Assembly: GCA_018401275.1 (NCBI GenBank) | Contig: JAGYKW010000001.1 | Span: 490,001 to 554,000 of the forward strand | Direction of reading: 5' to 3' | Length of the DNA stretch: 64,000 bases | Origin: Nitriliruptoraceae bacterium | GTDB lineage: Bacteria; Actinomycetota; Nitriliruptoria; Nitriliruptorales; Nitriliruptoraceae | Shown: positions 47,519-56,659 of the stretch, piece by piece | How the letters are laid out: each line of letters starts with the position of its first letter | Position numbering within the stretch: the stretch's first letter is position 1 | Translations under genes and position numbers: made by a program | The notes under the pieces: generated by a model | Seen by the model: only the letters and a program-made list of their open reading frames with translations | Told to the model about the DNA's origin: nothing | The model's database searches: none

Positions 47519-48305
47519 GTCGACGCTCCGCGATCGCACCGAGCAGCTCGTCGTGCAGCAGGCCGTTGGTGGCGACCGCGCTGCCCCCGTCGGAGCGTCC
47601 GATCCCGTCGAGGTCGGTGACCCGTCCGCCCGCGGCCTCCACGACGGCGCGGACCGCTGCGAGGTCCCACGGGTTGAGGCGCGCCTCCACGACGGCGTCG
47701 GTGCTCCCGGATGCGAGCAGGCAGTAGGCCCAGAAGTCGCCGTAGCCTCGCTGCCGTGCCGTGACGCCCGCGAGGTGACCGAGCAGCCCGGGGACGCGGT
47801 CCTCGATGTCGCTGAACGCACCGACGGACACCTCGGCGTCCGCGAGACGATCGACCGCGCTCACGCGGATCGCGTGTCCGTCCTGCCGGGCGCCCTCGCC
47901 CACGACGCCGTCCCAGCGGCTGCCGAGCGCCGGTGCGGACACGACCCCGACGATGTCGCGGTCCCCCGACGAGCAGGCGATGAGGGTCGCGTAGATCGGG
48001 TTCCCCTTGACGAAGTTCGTCGTCCCATCGATCGGATCGATCGTCCAGACGGGCGCTTCAGGATCGAACGCGCCGGTGGCGTCCTCGCCGCCCCATCCAC
48101 CCTCCTCACCCACGACCCGGTGATCGGGGAACGCACCGATGATGCGCTCACGCAGTGCCAGCTCGACGGCGATATCCGTCTCCGTGACCTCGGACCCGTC
48201 GGCCTTGCGGCGCACCTCGGGGTCACGCCGGAAGGCGCCGAGGGTGAGACGGTCCGCGACGTCCGCGAGCTCGAGCGCGAGACCCAGGACGTCGTCGGTC
48301 CTCAC
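47511..48305 (-). CDS. Histidinol-phosphatase / inositol monophosphatase family protein
   Basis: A 264-residue metal-dependent phosphatase of the IMPase superfamily. Metal motifs: VVGEEGGWGG (first Glu), WTIDPIDGTTNFVKG (Asp-x-Ile-Asp-Gly-Thr) and LNPWDLAAV (last Asp). Actinobacterial members include HisN (histidinol phosphate) and inositol phosphatases; which applies cannot be told by eye. GTG 48305 overlaps the stop of the histone-tail gene (GTGA), and the 3' end overlaps the nuclease gene by 8 bp. Confidence 0.88.
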   Translation of the reverse strand: MRTDDVLGLALELADVADRLTLGAFRRDPEVRRKADGSEVTETDIAVELALRERIIGAFPDHRVVGEEGGWGGEDATGAFDPEAPVWTIDPIDGTTNFVKGNPIYATLIACSSGDRDIVGVVSAPALGSRWDGVVGEGARQDGHAIRVSAVDRLADAEVSVGAFSDIEDRVPGLLGHLAGVTARQRGYGDFWAYCLLASGSTDAVVEARLNPWDLAAVRAVVEAAGGRVTDLDGIGRSDGGSAVATNGLLHDELLGAIAERRRV

Positions 48306-49036
48306 TCCTCGATCTCCACGCCCTCGAAGCGCAGGATGATGTCGTTGGGCTGGATGGTGAGGATGACGTCGTCGCGACGCACCCACAACGGGATGCTCTG
48401 CCCCTGGCCCGCATGCCCCATGAGGCAGATGCGGACCTCACCCTTGGAGTCGATGCCGATGATCTGGCGCGAGTAGCTCAGGAGCTGCATGAAGCTGGCC
48501 TTGCCTGCACGACGCCGACTGAAGTCCGTCGCCCACTTCGCCTCCGACTTGCCGTAGTTGGCGATCACCTGGCCGGGCTTGAGCTTCGAGATCCCAGCGA
48601 GCGTACGGACGACCCGCAGCGGCTTGTCGCCGGCGAGGTTCTTCCCGATGCGGATGGCGGCCGCCGGGGTCGCGAGGTCACCGGGCATGTCGTCGAGTTC
48701 GAAGTTCCCCGCTGCCTGGGCGGCCTTCTGGCGCTCGACAGGGATCTGCACCTCGACGTGCGACATGGCCTTCGAAGCGGACCTGCCGGTCCCGCTGGCC
48801 GTGGCCTTCGAGGCCGGAGCCTTCGGAGCCATCGACGTCTTCGCAGTCGCCTTCTTCGCGGGCGCCTTCGCGGCCGGAGCCTTCTTGGTCGGCGCCTTCT
48901 TCGCGGGCGCCTTCTTGACGGCCGCCTTCTTCGCGGGCGCCTTCTTGACGGGCGCCTTCTTGACGGCCGCCTTCTTGACGGCCGCCTTCTTCGCGGGCGC
49001 CTTCTTCGCGGGCGCCTTCTTCGGCGGAGTGGCCAC
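48302..49036 (-). CDS. Histone-tail protein with unknown C-terminal domain
   Basis: A 244-residue protein in two parts. Residues 1-90 are a Lys/Ala/Pro-rich tail of KKAPAKKAAVKK-type repeats, as in histone H1-like bacterial proteins. Residues about 95-244 form a compact domain with IRIGKNLAGDKPLRVVRTLA, VIANYGKSEAKWATDFS and VILTIQPNDIILRFEGVEIE, which I cannot name. The start is GTG 49036 after GAAGGGAA. The tail should bind DNA; the rest could be a regulatory or partner-binding domain. It is joined by GTGA overlap to the phosphatase gene. Confidence 0.8.
   Translation of the reverse strand: MATPPKKAPAKKAPAKKAAVKKAAVKKAPVKKAPAKKAAVKKAPAKKAPTKKAPAAKAPAKKATAKTSMAPKAPASKATASGTGRSASKAMSHVEVQIPVERQKAAQAAGNFELDDMPGDLATPAAAIRIGKNLAGDKPLRVVRTLAGISKLKPGQVIANYGKSEAKWATDFSRRRAGKASFMQLLSYSRQIIGIDSKGEVRICLMGHAGQGQSIPLWVRRDDVILTIQPNDIILRFEGVEIEE
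48840..49030 (-). repeat. Short in-frame repeats coding the Lys/Ala-rich tail
   Basis: About a dozen tandem degenerate copies of a 15-bp unit (on the plus strand GGCGCCTTCTTCGCG or GGCCGCCTTCTTGAC) code KKAPA/KKAAV blocks. The copies differ slightly, so they are older than the 87-bp repeat of the other histone-like gene. Confidence 0.75.
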
Positions 49037-49111
49037 GGGTGTTCCCTTCGATGGTGGTCCATCGGTATCGCCCGCGAGGGCTGATCGATGGGGTGTGCGG
49101 GTCCGGATCGG

Positions 49112-49184
49112 TACCCCCGACCGGATTCGAACCGGCGTCACCACCTTGAAAGGGTGGGATCCTAGGCCGCTGGACGACGGGGGC
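49112..49184 (-). tRNA. tRNA-Glu (anticodon TTC)
   Basis: A 73-nt cloverleaf on the minus strand: acceptor GCCCCCG/CGGGGGT, anticodon stem CCACC/GGTGG around loop CTTTCAA (anticodon TTC, glutamate), T-arm GCCGG-TTCGAAT-CCGGT, discriminator A, no encoded CCA. It lies between the histone-tail gene and lnt; TAGCCT 31 nt upstream, overlapping the lnt stop, may be its -10 box. Confidence 0.95.
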
Positions 49185-49214
49185 GGGCTCGTCGGCGGCG
49201 CCGACCGTGGGCGC

Positions 49215-49220
49215 AGGCTA
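49215..49220 (-). promoter_or_regulatory. Possible -10 box for tRNA-Glu, overlapping a stop codon
   Basis: TAGCCT on the minus strand; its TAG is the stop of lnt. It ends 30 bp before the tRNA 5' end. It is the fourth TAGSCT/stop overlap in the window. Confidence 0.38.
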
Positions 49221-50846
49221 CCGACGCCGCGTGCGGGTGCGCCGCATCACGCCGTCCGTCAGCGCGAGGAGTGCCAGGAGCAGCAGCACGGCGGCACCGG
49301 CGATGCCGACGACGTCTCCGAGGACGAGGAACGGAGTCCGACCGACGGCGATCGGGACGTCACGGCGGATCGTCGCCTGCGTGAACAGGTCCGTCGCCGC
49401 ATGGACCCGACCCTCCGGGTCGACGAAGGCCGAGGACCCCGACAGGGCCGCATGCACCACCCACCGGCCGGTCTCGATGGCCCGCATCCGACTCTGTGCG
49501 AGGTGCTGGTCAGGTTCCGAGGACCGCTCGAAGGAGGCGTCGTTGGTGATCGCGAGGATGACGCCGGCGTCTTGACCGGCGAGCACGTTGGTCCGCACGA
49601 GGTCCGAGAACAGCGTCTCGAAGCAGATGACGACGGCGACGGTGACGCCCGGCGCGACGGCGAAGGCCTGTGCGCCCGCTCCAGCGACGGCGTCGCGCGG
49701 GACCTGGTCCAGGGCAGGGATCCAGCTCAGCCACCGACGCGCGGGCACGTACTCGCCGAACGGCACGGGACGGCGCTTGATGTACAGATCGCGCACCTCG
49801 CTGGTCCCCTCAGGCCCCACCAGCCAGGCCCCGACGATCCGCTCGCGCGCTGGGTCATCGATGCCGTCGAGGCTCACTCCGGCCACCAGCAGGCCTGCCT
49901 CGGCCGCAGCCTCAGAGGCCAGTACGCCGAGGTCGCGCCATGCAGGTCGTGCAGGATCGCGGTCGATCGCGGACTCCGGCCAGACGACGAGGTCGGGCGC
50001 GCCCTGATCGCGGACGGCCTCCAGCGTCATGCGGTGCAGGTTGCCGGTGATGGTGCGCGGAGGATCGGCGTCCTGCCGGACCCAGTGCTCGATGTCATTG
50101 CCCTGCACCGCGAGCACGTCGAGACTGCCCTGCGTCGCTGGTGCCCCGACCGTGACGAGCGTGACGGCGAGCGCAAGGCCGACGGCCTGGACGAGTGGGG
50201 CGCGCGGCGGATCCTCACGGTCTCCGGTCCACATCCCGATGAGCCCGTCGACGAGTGCGACGCTCAGTGCGACGACGACGAAGGTGACGCCGCTCGCGCC
50301 GAGCGTGCGCCCGAGGGGCACGAACCATGCGACATCGACCTGGCTGTACGCGAGTGCGCCCCAGCTGAAGCCGCTCATCGGGACGAGCCCGCGCAGCATG
50401 TCCATCCCGACCCAGGCCGCTGCGACGAGCAGCGGCATCGCGGCCCGATGCAGGTGCGGTGCGACCAGTGCGGCCCACAGTCCGAGCCATAGCGCCTGGA
50501 TCAGCACGAGCAGCGCCCAGCCGATGACGCCTGCGGGCGCGATGAGCCACGCGATCATCGCGCCGTACCCGACGATGCCTGCGAGCAGTGCGGGCGACGT
50601 CGCCACGAGATCGCGACGTACCGGGGTCATCCGGTCGAGCGGGCCGCCTCCCGAGACGGTCCGCATCGCGGCCACGAGCAGCGGTCCCACGAGGAACGCG
50701 ACGAACTCGGCCCCGACCGGTGGATGCGCGGCCCAGAGGGCCACACCCGCTGCTAGACCGAGCGCCAGACCGAGCGTCAGCCCGAGCGCTGACCCGCGGA
50801 GCACACCGGTTGTGGACCTTCGACGTGCGATGTCCTCGCGTGTCAT
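49218..50846 (-). CDS. lnt: Apolipoprotein N-acyltransferase
   Basis: A 542-residue membrane enzyme adding the third acyl chain to lipoproteins. Several N-terminal helices are followed by a nitrilase-like periplasmic domain with the Glu-Lys-Cys triad: WPESAI, IKRRPVPFGEYVP and VICFETLF. The C-terminus ends in a last helix. Two lipoproteins in this window (BMP and the solute-binding protein) are possible substrates. ATG 50846 was chosen over the longer frame; it gives a normal first helix. Ends in TAG next to the tRNA-Glu gene. Confidence 0.93.
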   Translation of the reverse strand: MTREDIARRRSTTGVLRGSALGLTLGLALGLAAGVALWAAHPPVGAEFVAFLVGPLLVAAMRTVSGGGPLDRMTPVRRDLVATSPALLAGIVGYGAMIAWLIAPAGVIGWALLVLIQALWLGLWAALVAPHLHRAAMPLLVAAAWVGMDMLRGLVPMSGFSWGALAYSQVDVAWFVPLGRTLGASGVTFVVVALSVALVDGLIGMWTGDREDPPRAPLVQAVGLALAVTLVTVGAPATQGSLDVLAVQGNDIEHWVRQDADPPRTITGNLHRMTLEAVRDQGAPDLVVWPESAIDRDPARPAWRDLGVLASEAAAEAGLLVAGVSLDGIDDPARERIVGAWLVGPEGTSEVRDLYIKRRPVPFGEYVPARRWLSWIPALDQVPRDAVAGAGAQAFAVAPGVTVAVVICFETLFSDLVRTNVLAGQDAGVILAITNDASFERSSEPDQHLAQSRMRAIETGRWVVHAALSGSSAFVDPEGRVHAATDLFTQATIRRDVPIAVGRTPFLVLGDVVGIAGAAVLLLLALLALTDGVMRRTRTRRR

Positions 50847-50891
50847 CTGGCCTCCGGTGGCGCACGGCCGCAGCCGCGCGCCGGGCACGCC

Positions 50892-51287
50892 TCAGGCGCA
50901 GTCGCGGCAGACCTTACGGGAACGCACCGCGAGCTGGCTGTCCCGCTTCACCATGAAGCAGCGCGTGCACACGAACTCGCCGCTCCGTCGCGCCGGTGCA
51001 TCGTCCTCCTCATCGGGGACCCGGACGACGGGAGCGATCTCCTCCTCGAAGTCGTCGGGGTCCTCCGCTGCGACTTCCACGACGTCGATGATGGTCGCTC
51101 CGACGTCGACGTCGTCATCGTCCTCGTCACCCTCGACGATGTCGTCCACGATGTCGTCGACATCGTCGCCCTCGACGACGAAGCCGTCAGGGATCCCATC
51201 ATCGTCCATGTCCTCGTCGGGCTCGTCCTCTGCGGCACCCAGCTCGACATCGATCTCTGGGCGGAGCTCTTCGGGATCGTTGGTCAC
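50892..51287 (-). CDS. Acidic DUF4193-family zinc protein
   Basis: A 131-residue protein of the actinobacterial DUF4193 family. The first 90 residues are extremely acidic with many Asp (GDEDDDDVDVGATIIDVVEV), the last 30 hold a zinc motif with CTRC and CRDC separated by 17 residues. GTG 51287 was chosen because earlier starts add a low-complexity leader. It lies just upstream of lnt on the same strand. Function unknown; a nucleic-acid or protein-binding role is suggested by the zinc motif only. Confidence 0.82.
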   Translation of the reverse strand: MTNDPEELRPEIDVELGAAEDEPDEDMDDDGIPDGFVVEGDDVDDIVDDIVEGDEDDDDVDVGATIIDVVEVAAEDPDDFEEEIAPVVRVPDEEDDAPARRSGEFVCTRCFMVKRDSQLAVRSRKVCRDCA

Positions 51288-51402
51288 GTGTCGGGCTCCG
51301 GCTCTGGAGGGCGCACCGCCCTGCGGCGCGGTGGATACCACTCGCGCGACGATGATGCAACCACGCGTCGCGGCCATCCGGCCCGGTAGCCCGTCCGCGC
51401 CG

Positions 51403-51705
51403 TCAGCTCGAGGCTGCGATGACGAGCAGGAACGCCACACCGAAGCGTGCGATGACACGTCGGTACTCCGACGCGAGTGGCGCGGCTGCGCGCCACTCGG
51501 CACGGCCGAGCGCGACGGCGCGCAGGAGCGCGACGACGACCAGCGTGAGCGAGGTGGACAGGGCTGCGGCGCGCCACATGAGCCCCGCGACGATCGTGCC
51601 GATCAGCGCCGCACCCACCGCTGCCCCCAGCGCAGCGGCTACGACGTGGACGACCACCTCACGTCGCAGGGCGGTCCCCGACGCACGCGACGACGCCTCA
51701 GGCAC
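51403..51705 (-). CDS. Small membrane protein of unknown function
   Basis: A 100-residue protein with two or three hydrophobic segments: VVVHVVAAALGAAVGAALIG, LSTSLTLVVVALLRAVALG and ARFGVAFLLVIAAS. It has no recognised domain. GTG 51705 overlaps the end of the GNAT gene, so the two are co-transcribed. The frame could start further upstream, but that part lies inside the GNAT gene. Confidence 0.6.
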   Translation of the reverse strand: MPEASSRASGTALRREVVVHVVAAALGAAVGAALIGTIVAGLMWRAAALSTSLTLVVVALLRAVALGRAEWRAAAPLASEYRRVIARFGVAFLLVIAASS

Positions 51706-52117
51706 GTCCCGATGCCTCGTCGCGGACCATGAGCACGCGTCCGGGGCGGTATCCGGCGGCACGCAGGAACGCGACACCCCCCTCGTTCTCCGCGTTCACT
51801 GCCACCTCGATGACCGGCACGCGTGTGTCCGCCGCCCACTCCTCGATCGCGGACAGCAGCGCTCCCCCGGTACCGCGACGCCGGCCCACATCGCGCGTGA
51901 AGATCGGCCCGATGGTGCAGCCCTCGGGTCGCAGCGTGCCGGCCGCGTACCCGAGGAGCTCGCCGGTCGCCGCGTCCTCGGCGACCCAGAACACGCCACC
52001 CTGAGGGAGCGGCGGTGACGTCGGACGGCCGAAGTGACGTTCCTGCTCGGCGAGGTACTCCGATGCGAGTGGCCGCACCTCCTCGATGCGCGCCCGACGG
52101 ACGGCAGGACCCTCCAT
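51698..52117 (-). CDS. GNAT-family N-acetyltransferase
   Basis: A 139-residue acetyl-CoA-dependent acetyltransferase. The acetyl-CoA loop is RDVGRRRGTGGALLSAIEEW (pattern R-x-x-G-x-G/A), followed by VPVIEVAVNAENEGGVAFL and GYRPGR, the usual end of the fold. The substrate is unknown. ATG 52117 overlaps the peptidase stop by one base (TGATG), so the two are coupled. Confidence 0.88.
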   Translation of the reverse strand: MEGPAVRRARIEEVRPLASEYLAEQERHFGRPTSPPLPQGGVFWVAEDAATGELLGYAAGTLRPEGCTIGPIFTRDVGRRRGTGGALLSAIEEWAADTRVPVIEVAVNAENEGGVAFLRAAGYRPGRVLMVRDEASGRA

Positions 52118-53211
52118 CACACCACCACCAGTCCGCGGTCGACCACGTTGAGCGGTACGACACCGTCGCGATCGACCGCGACGATGTCCTCGATGCGCGC
52201 TCCGAAACGCCCCTCGAGGTAGAAACCGGGCTCCACCGAGAAGGTCATGCCCTCCTCGAGCACGACGTCGGACCCGGCGAGGATCCACGGCGCCTCGTGC
52301 GTCTCCAGACCGATGCCGTGGCCCGTACGGTGCACGAAGGCCTCACCGAGGCCCGCAGCGACGAGCACGTCACGCGCTGCCGCGTCGACGTCGCCCGTGG
52401 TCGCTCCTGGACGCACGGCGGCGACACCAGCGGCCTGCGAGGCGATGAGCGCCGCGTACGCGTCCGCATAACCGTCGGGCGCGTGGCCGACCGCGTAGGT
52501 CCGGGTCATGTCGGAGCAGTACCCCTCGAGCGTGCCGCCGATGTCCACGACGACCGCGTCCCCGTGCTCGATGACCCGCTCGCCGGGCTCGTGGTGGGGG
52601 GACGCGGAGTTCGGTCCGGCCGCGACGATGACGAAGCTGACCTGGTCATGCTCCTCACGGATCATGCTGGCGAGGTCGCGCGCCACCTCACGCTCGGTCC
52701 GCCCCGCCCGGAGCACGTCGGGCACGCGCTGATGCACGCCGTCGATCGCGCGTCCGACGGCGGCGAGCCGCGCGAGCTCCTCGGCGTCCTTGACGGCGCG
52801 CAACGGCGCAAGGAGCTCGGAGGCGGACGACCAACGGCGGCCGGGAAGTGCACGCTGGAGCCCGAGCGTGAACAGCGTCCACATCTGGTCGCCGAGCGCG
52901 ATGCGGCTGCCCTCCGGCGCGCCGATGACCCGCCCGGCGAGCGCCAGCGCATCGTCGTGCTCGGAGTACGTGTGCACGCCGATGTCCGCGACGAGGACCT
53001 CGTGCTCGACCCGTGCGCGTTCGAGCCGCGGTGCCACGATCGCCGGTGCAGCCTCGCGCGCGATGATGAGCAGCGTCGGACGCTCGAGCGGCAGGGCGTC
53101 GTAGCCGGTGAGGTAGCGCAGGTCAGGTCCGGGCGCGACGACGAGAGCCTGCACATCGAGCAGTTCCAGCCGCTCACGCAGGGCCTCGATGCGATCCTCA
53201 TGGACAGTCAT
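52117..53211 (-). CDS. M24 peptidase, Xaa-Pro dipeptidase type
   Basis: A 364-residue metallopeptidase with a creatinase-like N-terminal domain (1-125) and a pita-bread catalytic domain. The five metal ligands are seen: Asp in AVVVDIGGTLEG, Asp in CSDMTRTYAV, His in VHRTGHGIGLETHE, Glu in FSVEPGFYL and Glu in RIEDIVAV. It probably removes N-terminal residues before proline. ATG 53211 follows AAGGAG. It is coupled to the GNAT gene. Confidence 0.92.
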   Translation of the reverse strand: MTVHEDRIEALRERLELLDVQALVVAPGPDLRYLTGYDALPLERPTLLIIAREAAPAIVAPRLERARVEHEVLVADIGVHTYSEHDDALALAGRVIGAPEGSRIALGDQMWTLFTLGLQRALPGRRWSSASELLAPLRAVKDAEELARLAAVGRAIDGVHQRVPDVLRAGRTEREVARDLASMIREEHDQVSFVIVAAGPNSASPHHEPGERVIEHGDAVVVDIGGTLEGYCSDMTRTYAVGHAPDGYADAYAALIASQAAGVAAVRPGATTGDVDAAARDVLVAAGLGEAFVHRTGHGIGLETHEAPWILAGSDVVLEEGMTFSVEPGFYLEGRFGARIEDIVAVDRDGVVPLNVVDRGLVVV

Positions 53212-53259
53212 GCGGTACTCCTTCCGGTCGTCGTCCTGGGAGTGGTCCTCGGGGCGCGC

Positions 53260-54189
53260 TCACAGCTTGAACGCGAGTACGCGGTGGAGCGTGTCGAAGC
53301 TCGCCGGCGCCGTGCCCAACAGCTCACCGTCCGCCTCGACCGCGACCTGTCGGTCGGCCTCCACGGTCACGCGCACGCTCGGCCACGAGCGCACGTCGGT
53401 GCGTTGCAGGTGGGACCCGTCACGCAGCTGCCGCCCAGCGCGCAGCACGTCGGTCACGGTCCCGCCCCAGGCCTGCACGTCCATGCGCCCGTCGTCGGGC
53501 AGGGAGCGAGGCGCGACCTTGAGGCCTCCGCCGAAGAACTGACCGTTCGCCACCACGACGTTGCACAGCTGCTCCTCGTAGGTCCCACCATCGTGGACGA
53601 TGGTCATCCCGACGCGTCGGAAGCCTCCCCAGGCAGCGATGATGCCGAGGCGGTAGCGACGCTCACCCAGGCGCGCCGGGAGGCGGCGCGCGGTCCGGGC
53701 GACCGCTCCGCCGAAGCCCACCTCGGCGATGTTCGCGAAGACGCACGTACGCGCACGCCCGTCCGTCCCCGTGAGGCGCACGCGTCCGAGGTCGATGCGC
53801 GTCGTCGCGGGACCGGCCAGATGCCGCGCGATGACCTCAGGCGAGCGGTCCAGTCCGAACGTGCGCACGAGGTCGCAGCCACTTCCGGCGGAGACGACGC
53901 CGAGGACGGGATCGTCGCCCCGGACGCTCCCCTGCTCGGCGTCGACCATGCCGTTGACCACCTCATGCACCGTCCCGTCGCCACCGACCGCGACGATGAA
54001 GCGGCGTCCGCTCTCGACGGCCTCACGGGCGATGCGGGTCGCGTCCCCCGCTGAGGCCGTGCGTGCGACCTCCGGGATGATGCCCTGTGTGCGCAGCGCC
54101 TCGATGAGCCGTGACAGCACCGCCTCGGAGCCGTTGCCCGCCCGTGGGTTCACGATGGCGAGCATGCGACCCAGCGTGGGGTGCTCCAT
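53260..54189 (-). CDS. Diacylglycerol / lipid kinase family protein
   Basis: A 309-residue kinase of the DagK/YegS family, phosphorylating diacylglycerol or a related lipid. The ATP-binding GGDGT is at residues 69-73 (IVAVGGDGTVHEVVNGM), and VVSAGSGCDLVRTFGLD is the second block. The family's usual GTGND is replaced here by GSGCD, with Cys where Asn is normal. ATG 54189 follows GGAGGGAG. It is 48 bp from the peptidase gene. Confidence 0.88.
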   Translation of the reverse strand: MEHPTLGRMLAIVNPRAGNGSEAVLSRLIEALRTQGIIPEVARTASAGDATRIAREAVESGRRFIVAVGGDGTVHEVVNGMVDAEQGSVRGDDPVLGVVSAGSGCDLVRTFGLDRSPEVIARHLAGPATTRIDLGRVRLTGTDGRARTCVFANIAEVGFGGAVARTARRLPARLGERRYRLGIIAAWGGFRRVGMTIVHDGGTYEEQLCNVVVANGQFFGGGLKVAPRSLPDDGRMDVQAWGGTVTDVLRAGRQLRDGSHLQRTDVRSWPSVRVTVEADRQVAVEADGELLGTAPASFDTLHRVLAFKL

Positions 54190-54226
54190 GCGACTCCCTC
54201 CGACCTCGGAAGCCTAAGCGGTGCAC

Positions 54227-56659
54227 TCAGGCGTCGACGATGCCCCGCTGGAGGCTGCGTCGGGCCGCGTCGAAGGCGTCCCTCCGGGTCCCGCTCGTCA
54301 CGTCACGCAGTTGCCCCAGGAGGTCGATGACCTGTTTGACGTTGCGCACGAAGTCCCCGCCCGACACCTCCAGGTCGCCGACGGACTCCTCGAGGCTGAG
54401 TCCTGCCGACCACCGCACGACGGGTGCGACGAACCCTGCATCGAGCGCCCGCATCGGGACGACGCCGACCTCCGCCTCCAGGTCGCGCAGCCCCCGCGCC
54501 ACCTGCTCGATCCGCTCCGCCGCCGCGTCGAGCGCAGCGGACGGCAGCCGGTCGGGGGGCAGCACGTCATCGCGCCGCGGCTCGTGGACGAGCAGCGCCA
54601 CGATGCCGGCCAGATCGGAGGGCCCGTAGCCGTCGAGATCGCCGCGCACGAGCAGCTCGGCGACCAGCAGGTCGACGTCCGCGTACACGCCGGCGAGCAC
54701 GCGCCCGTCCGGTGTGATGGCGTCGACGTCGCGCTCGACGTAGCCGCTGCGCCGCAGGACCTCAGCGAGCAGGTGGAAGCGCCGCACCAGCGAGCCCGTC
54801 CGCTGCTCGATCGAGGCTCGCAGACGATCGATCTCTCCGCGTTCGTGGTCGACGACGCGCTGCTGGGTCTCGTGGCGGTGGCGGTCCGAGCAGTCGTGGC
54901 ACGGGTGCGCGTTCAGCTCGCGACGCAGCCCGTCGATGCGTGCGCGGTCGGTCGTGGTCCGTGCGGCACTCGCGCCGCCCTTCGCGCCCTTCGCGCTGCG
55001 TCCACCCTTGCCGCGTTGGCGCGAGCCGCGTCCCGCCGCCCGCTCGTGCTCGGTGAGCTCGCGCCGGACCCGCCAGTAGCCCGACCAGTCCCCCGCGTCA
55101 CAGGTCGGCGCCGCCGCGCCGTCCAGCTCGGCGACGTCCGTCTCGAGCTCGGCGAGCCGCCGAGCATCGCGCGCGACGTCGGAGTCCGTCTCGTACTGGG
55201 CGAACGAGGCGCGCAGCACCCGCTCGGCACGGGCAGTGTCATGGCGCCGGAGCAGGTTCACCACCATGTTGTACGACGGTCGGAACGAGCTGTGCAGCGG
55301 GTAGCTGCGCGTGCCGACGAGTCCTGCGACCTGCCGGAACTCGACGCTGCGCTGGTGCAGGACGACGGCGTGTCCGACCGGGTCGATGCCGCGCCGTCCA
55401 GCACGGCCGGTCAGCTGCGTGTACTGACCAGCGGTGAGCAGGACATGCCCCTCGCCGTCGTACTTCTCGAGGCGTTCGATGACGACGGACCGGGCCGGCA
55501 TGTTGATGCCGAGGGCGAGCGTCTCCGTCGCGAACACGATCTTGATCAGGCCCTGCTGGAACAGCGCCTCGATGATCTCCTTGAACAGTGGGACGAGTCC
55601 CGCGTGGTGCGCCGCGACGCCGTCGAGCAGCGAGCTGCGCCAGCGCGACAGACCCAGCACCTCGAGGTCCTCCACGGGCAGCTCCCAGAGCCGCTCGTCC
55701 ACGGCCGCCGCGATGCGGTCGCGCTCGACGTCGCTCGTGAGCCGCACGCCGGACTGACGCAGCTGCGTGACCGCGTCCTCGCAGCCCTGGCGCGAGAACA
55801 CGAACACGATCGCCGGGAGCCAACCGCGCCGCGCGAGCTCGGCGGCCACGTCCTCGCGCGACGGCCAGCGCAGCCGCACACCGTCACGGACGCGTCGTCC
55901 ACGACGGTCGACCACACGGCGGCGCGCGCGCTGCTCGAGCATCATGACCTCAGGGTTCGGCACGCCCCCGAGCGCCTGGGAGGCCAGGTCGCGCTGCTGG
56001 GCGGTCGATCCGCTGCGTGAGGTCCGGAACGTGTCGTAGAGCCGATCGTTGACGAAGTAGTGGTGACGCAGCGGCACCGGCCGGCGCTCCTCGAGCACCA
56101 GGGCGCAGTCGCCACGCACCAGCGCGAGCCAGGCCCCGAAGTCCTCGGCGTTGGACACGGTCGCGGACAGCGCTGCGAGCCGGACATGCCGCGGGAGCTG
56201 GATGATGATCTCCTCCCACACCGCACCGCGCGCTCGATCCGCGAGGTAGTGGACCTCGTCGAGCACGACGTAGCGCAGCCGTTCGAGCACCGCGTCGTCC
56301 TCGTAGATCATGTTGCGCAGGATCTCCGTGGTCATCACCACGATCGGTGCCCGGCCGTTGATGCTGCGGTCACCCGTGAGCAGACCGACCCGGTCCTCGC
56401 CGTGTCGCGCACACAGGTCGCGGTACTTCTGGTTCGACAGCGCCTTGATCGGCGTGGTGTAGAAGGTCGTGCCGTCGCCATCGAGCGCATGCGCGCACGC
56501 GAACTCGCCCACGACCGTCTTGCCCGCGCCGGTGGGTGCGGCGACGAGGACGTCACGGCCCGCGAGCAGATGCTCGATGGCCTCGCGTTGGAAGCCGTCG
56601 AGGGTGAACGGCAGACCAGCGGTGAACGCCGCGATGATCTCCTCGGCGCTGCGCGTCAT
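54227..56659 (-). CDS. helY: SKI2-like DEVH-box RNA helicase (HelY type)
   Basis: An 810-residue ATP-dependent helicase like mycobacterial HelY (Rv2092c). Helicase motifs: [42 protein letters not shown], and [17 protein letters not shown]. Residues about 560-620 contain a basic segment and [10 protein letters not shown], a possible metal site. The C-terminal DSHCT-like helical domain follows. ATG 56659 overlaps the stop of the upstream membrane-protein gene. Probably acts in RNA processing or decay. Confidence 0.93.
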   Translation of the reverse strand: MTRSAEEIIAAFTAGLPFTLDGFQREAIEHLLAGRDVLVAAPTGAGKTVVGEFACAHALDGDGTTFYTTPIKALSNQKYRDLCARHGEDRVGLLTGDRSINGRAPIVVMTTEILRNMIYEDDAVLERLRYVVLDEVHYLADRARGAVWEEIIIQLPRHVRLAALSATVSNAEDFGAWLALVRGDCALVLEERRPVPLRHHYFVNDRLYDTFRTSRSGSTAQQRDLASQALGGVPNPEVMMLEQRARRRVVDRRGRRVRDGVRLRWPSREDVAAELARRGWLPAIVFVFSRQGCEDAVTQLRQSGVRLTSDVERDRIAAAVDERLWELPVEDLEVLGLSRWRSSLLDGVAAHHAGLVPLFKEIIEALFQQGLIKIVFATETLALGINMPARSVVIERLEKYDGEGHVLLTAGQYTQLTGRAGRRGIDPVGHAVVLHQRSVEFRQVAGLVGTRSYPLHSSFRPSYNMVVNLLRRHDTARAERVLRASFAQYETDSDVARDARRLAELETDVAELDGAAAPTCDAGDWSGYWRVRRELTEHERAAGRGSRQRGKGGRSAKGAKGGASAARTTTDRARIDGLRRELNAHPCHDCSDRHRHETQQRVVDHERGEIDRLRASIEQRTGSLVRRFHLLAEVLRRSGYVERDVDAITPDGRVLAGVYADVDLLVAELLVRGDLDGYGPSDLAGIVALLVHEPRRDDVLPPDRLPSAALDAAAERIEQVARGLRDLEAEVGVVPMRALDAGFVAPVVRWSAGLSLEESVGDLEVSGGDFVRNVKQVIDLLGQLRDVTSGTRRDAFDAARRSLQRGIVDA

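Noticed and set aside
52015-54054. 679-codon plus-strand frame
   Set aside because: Antisense to the M24 peptidase and lipid kinase genes; composition is typical of a reverse-frame shadow.
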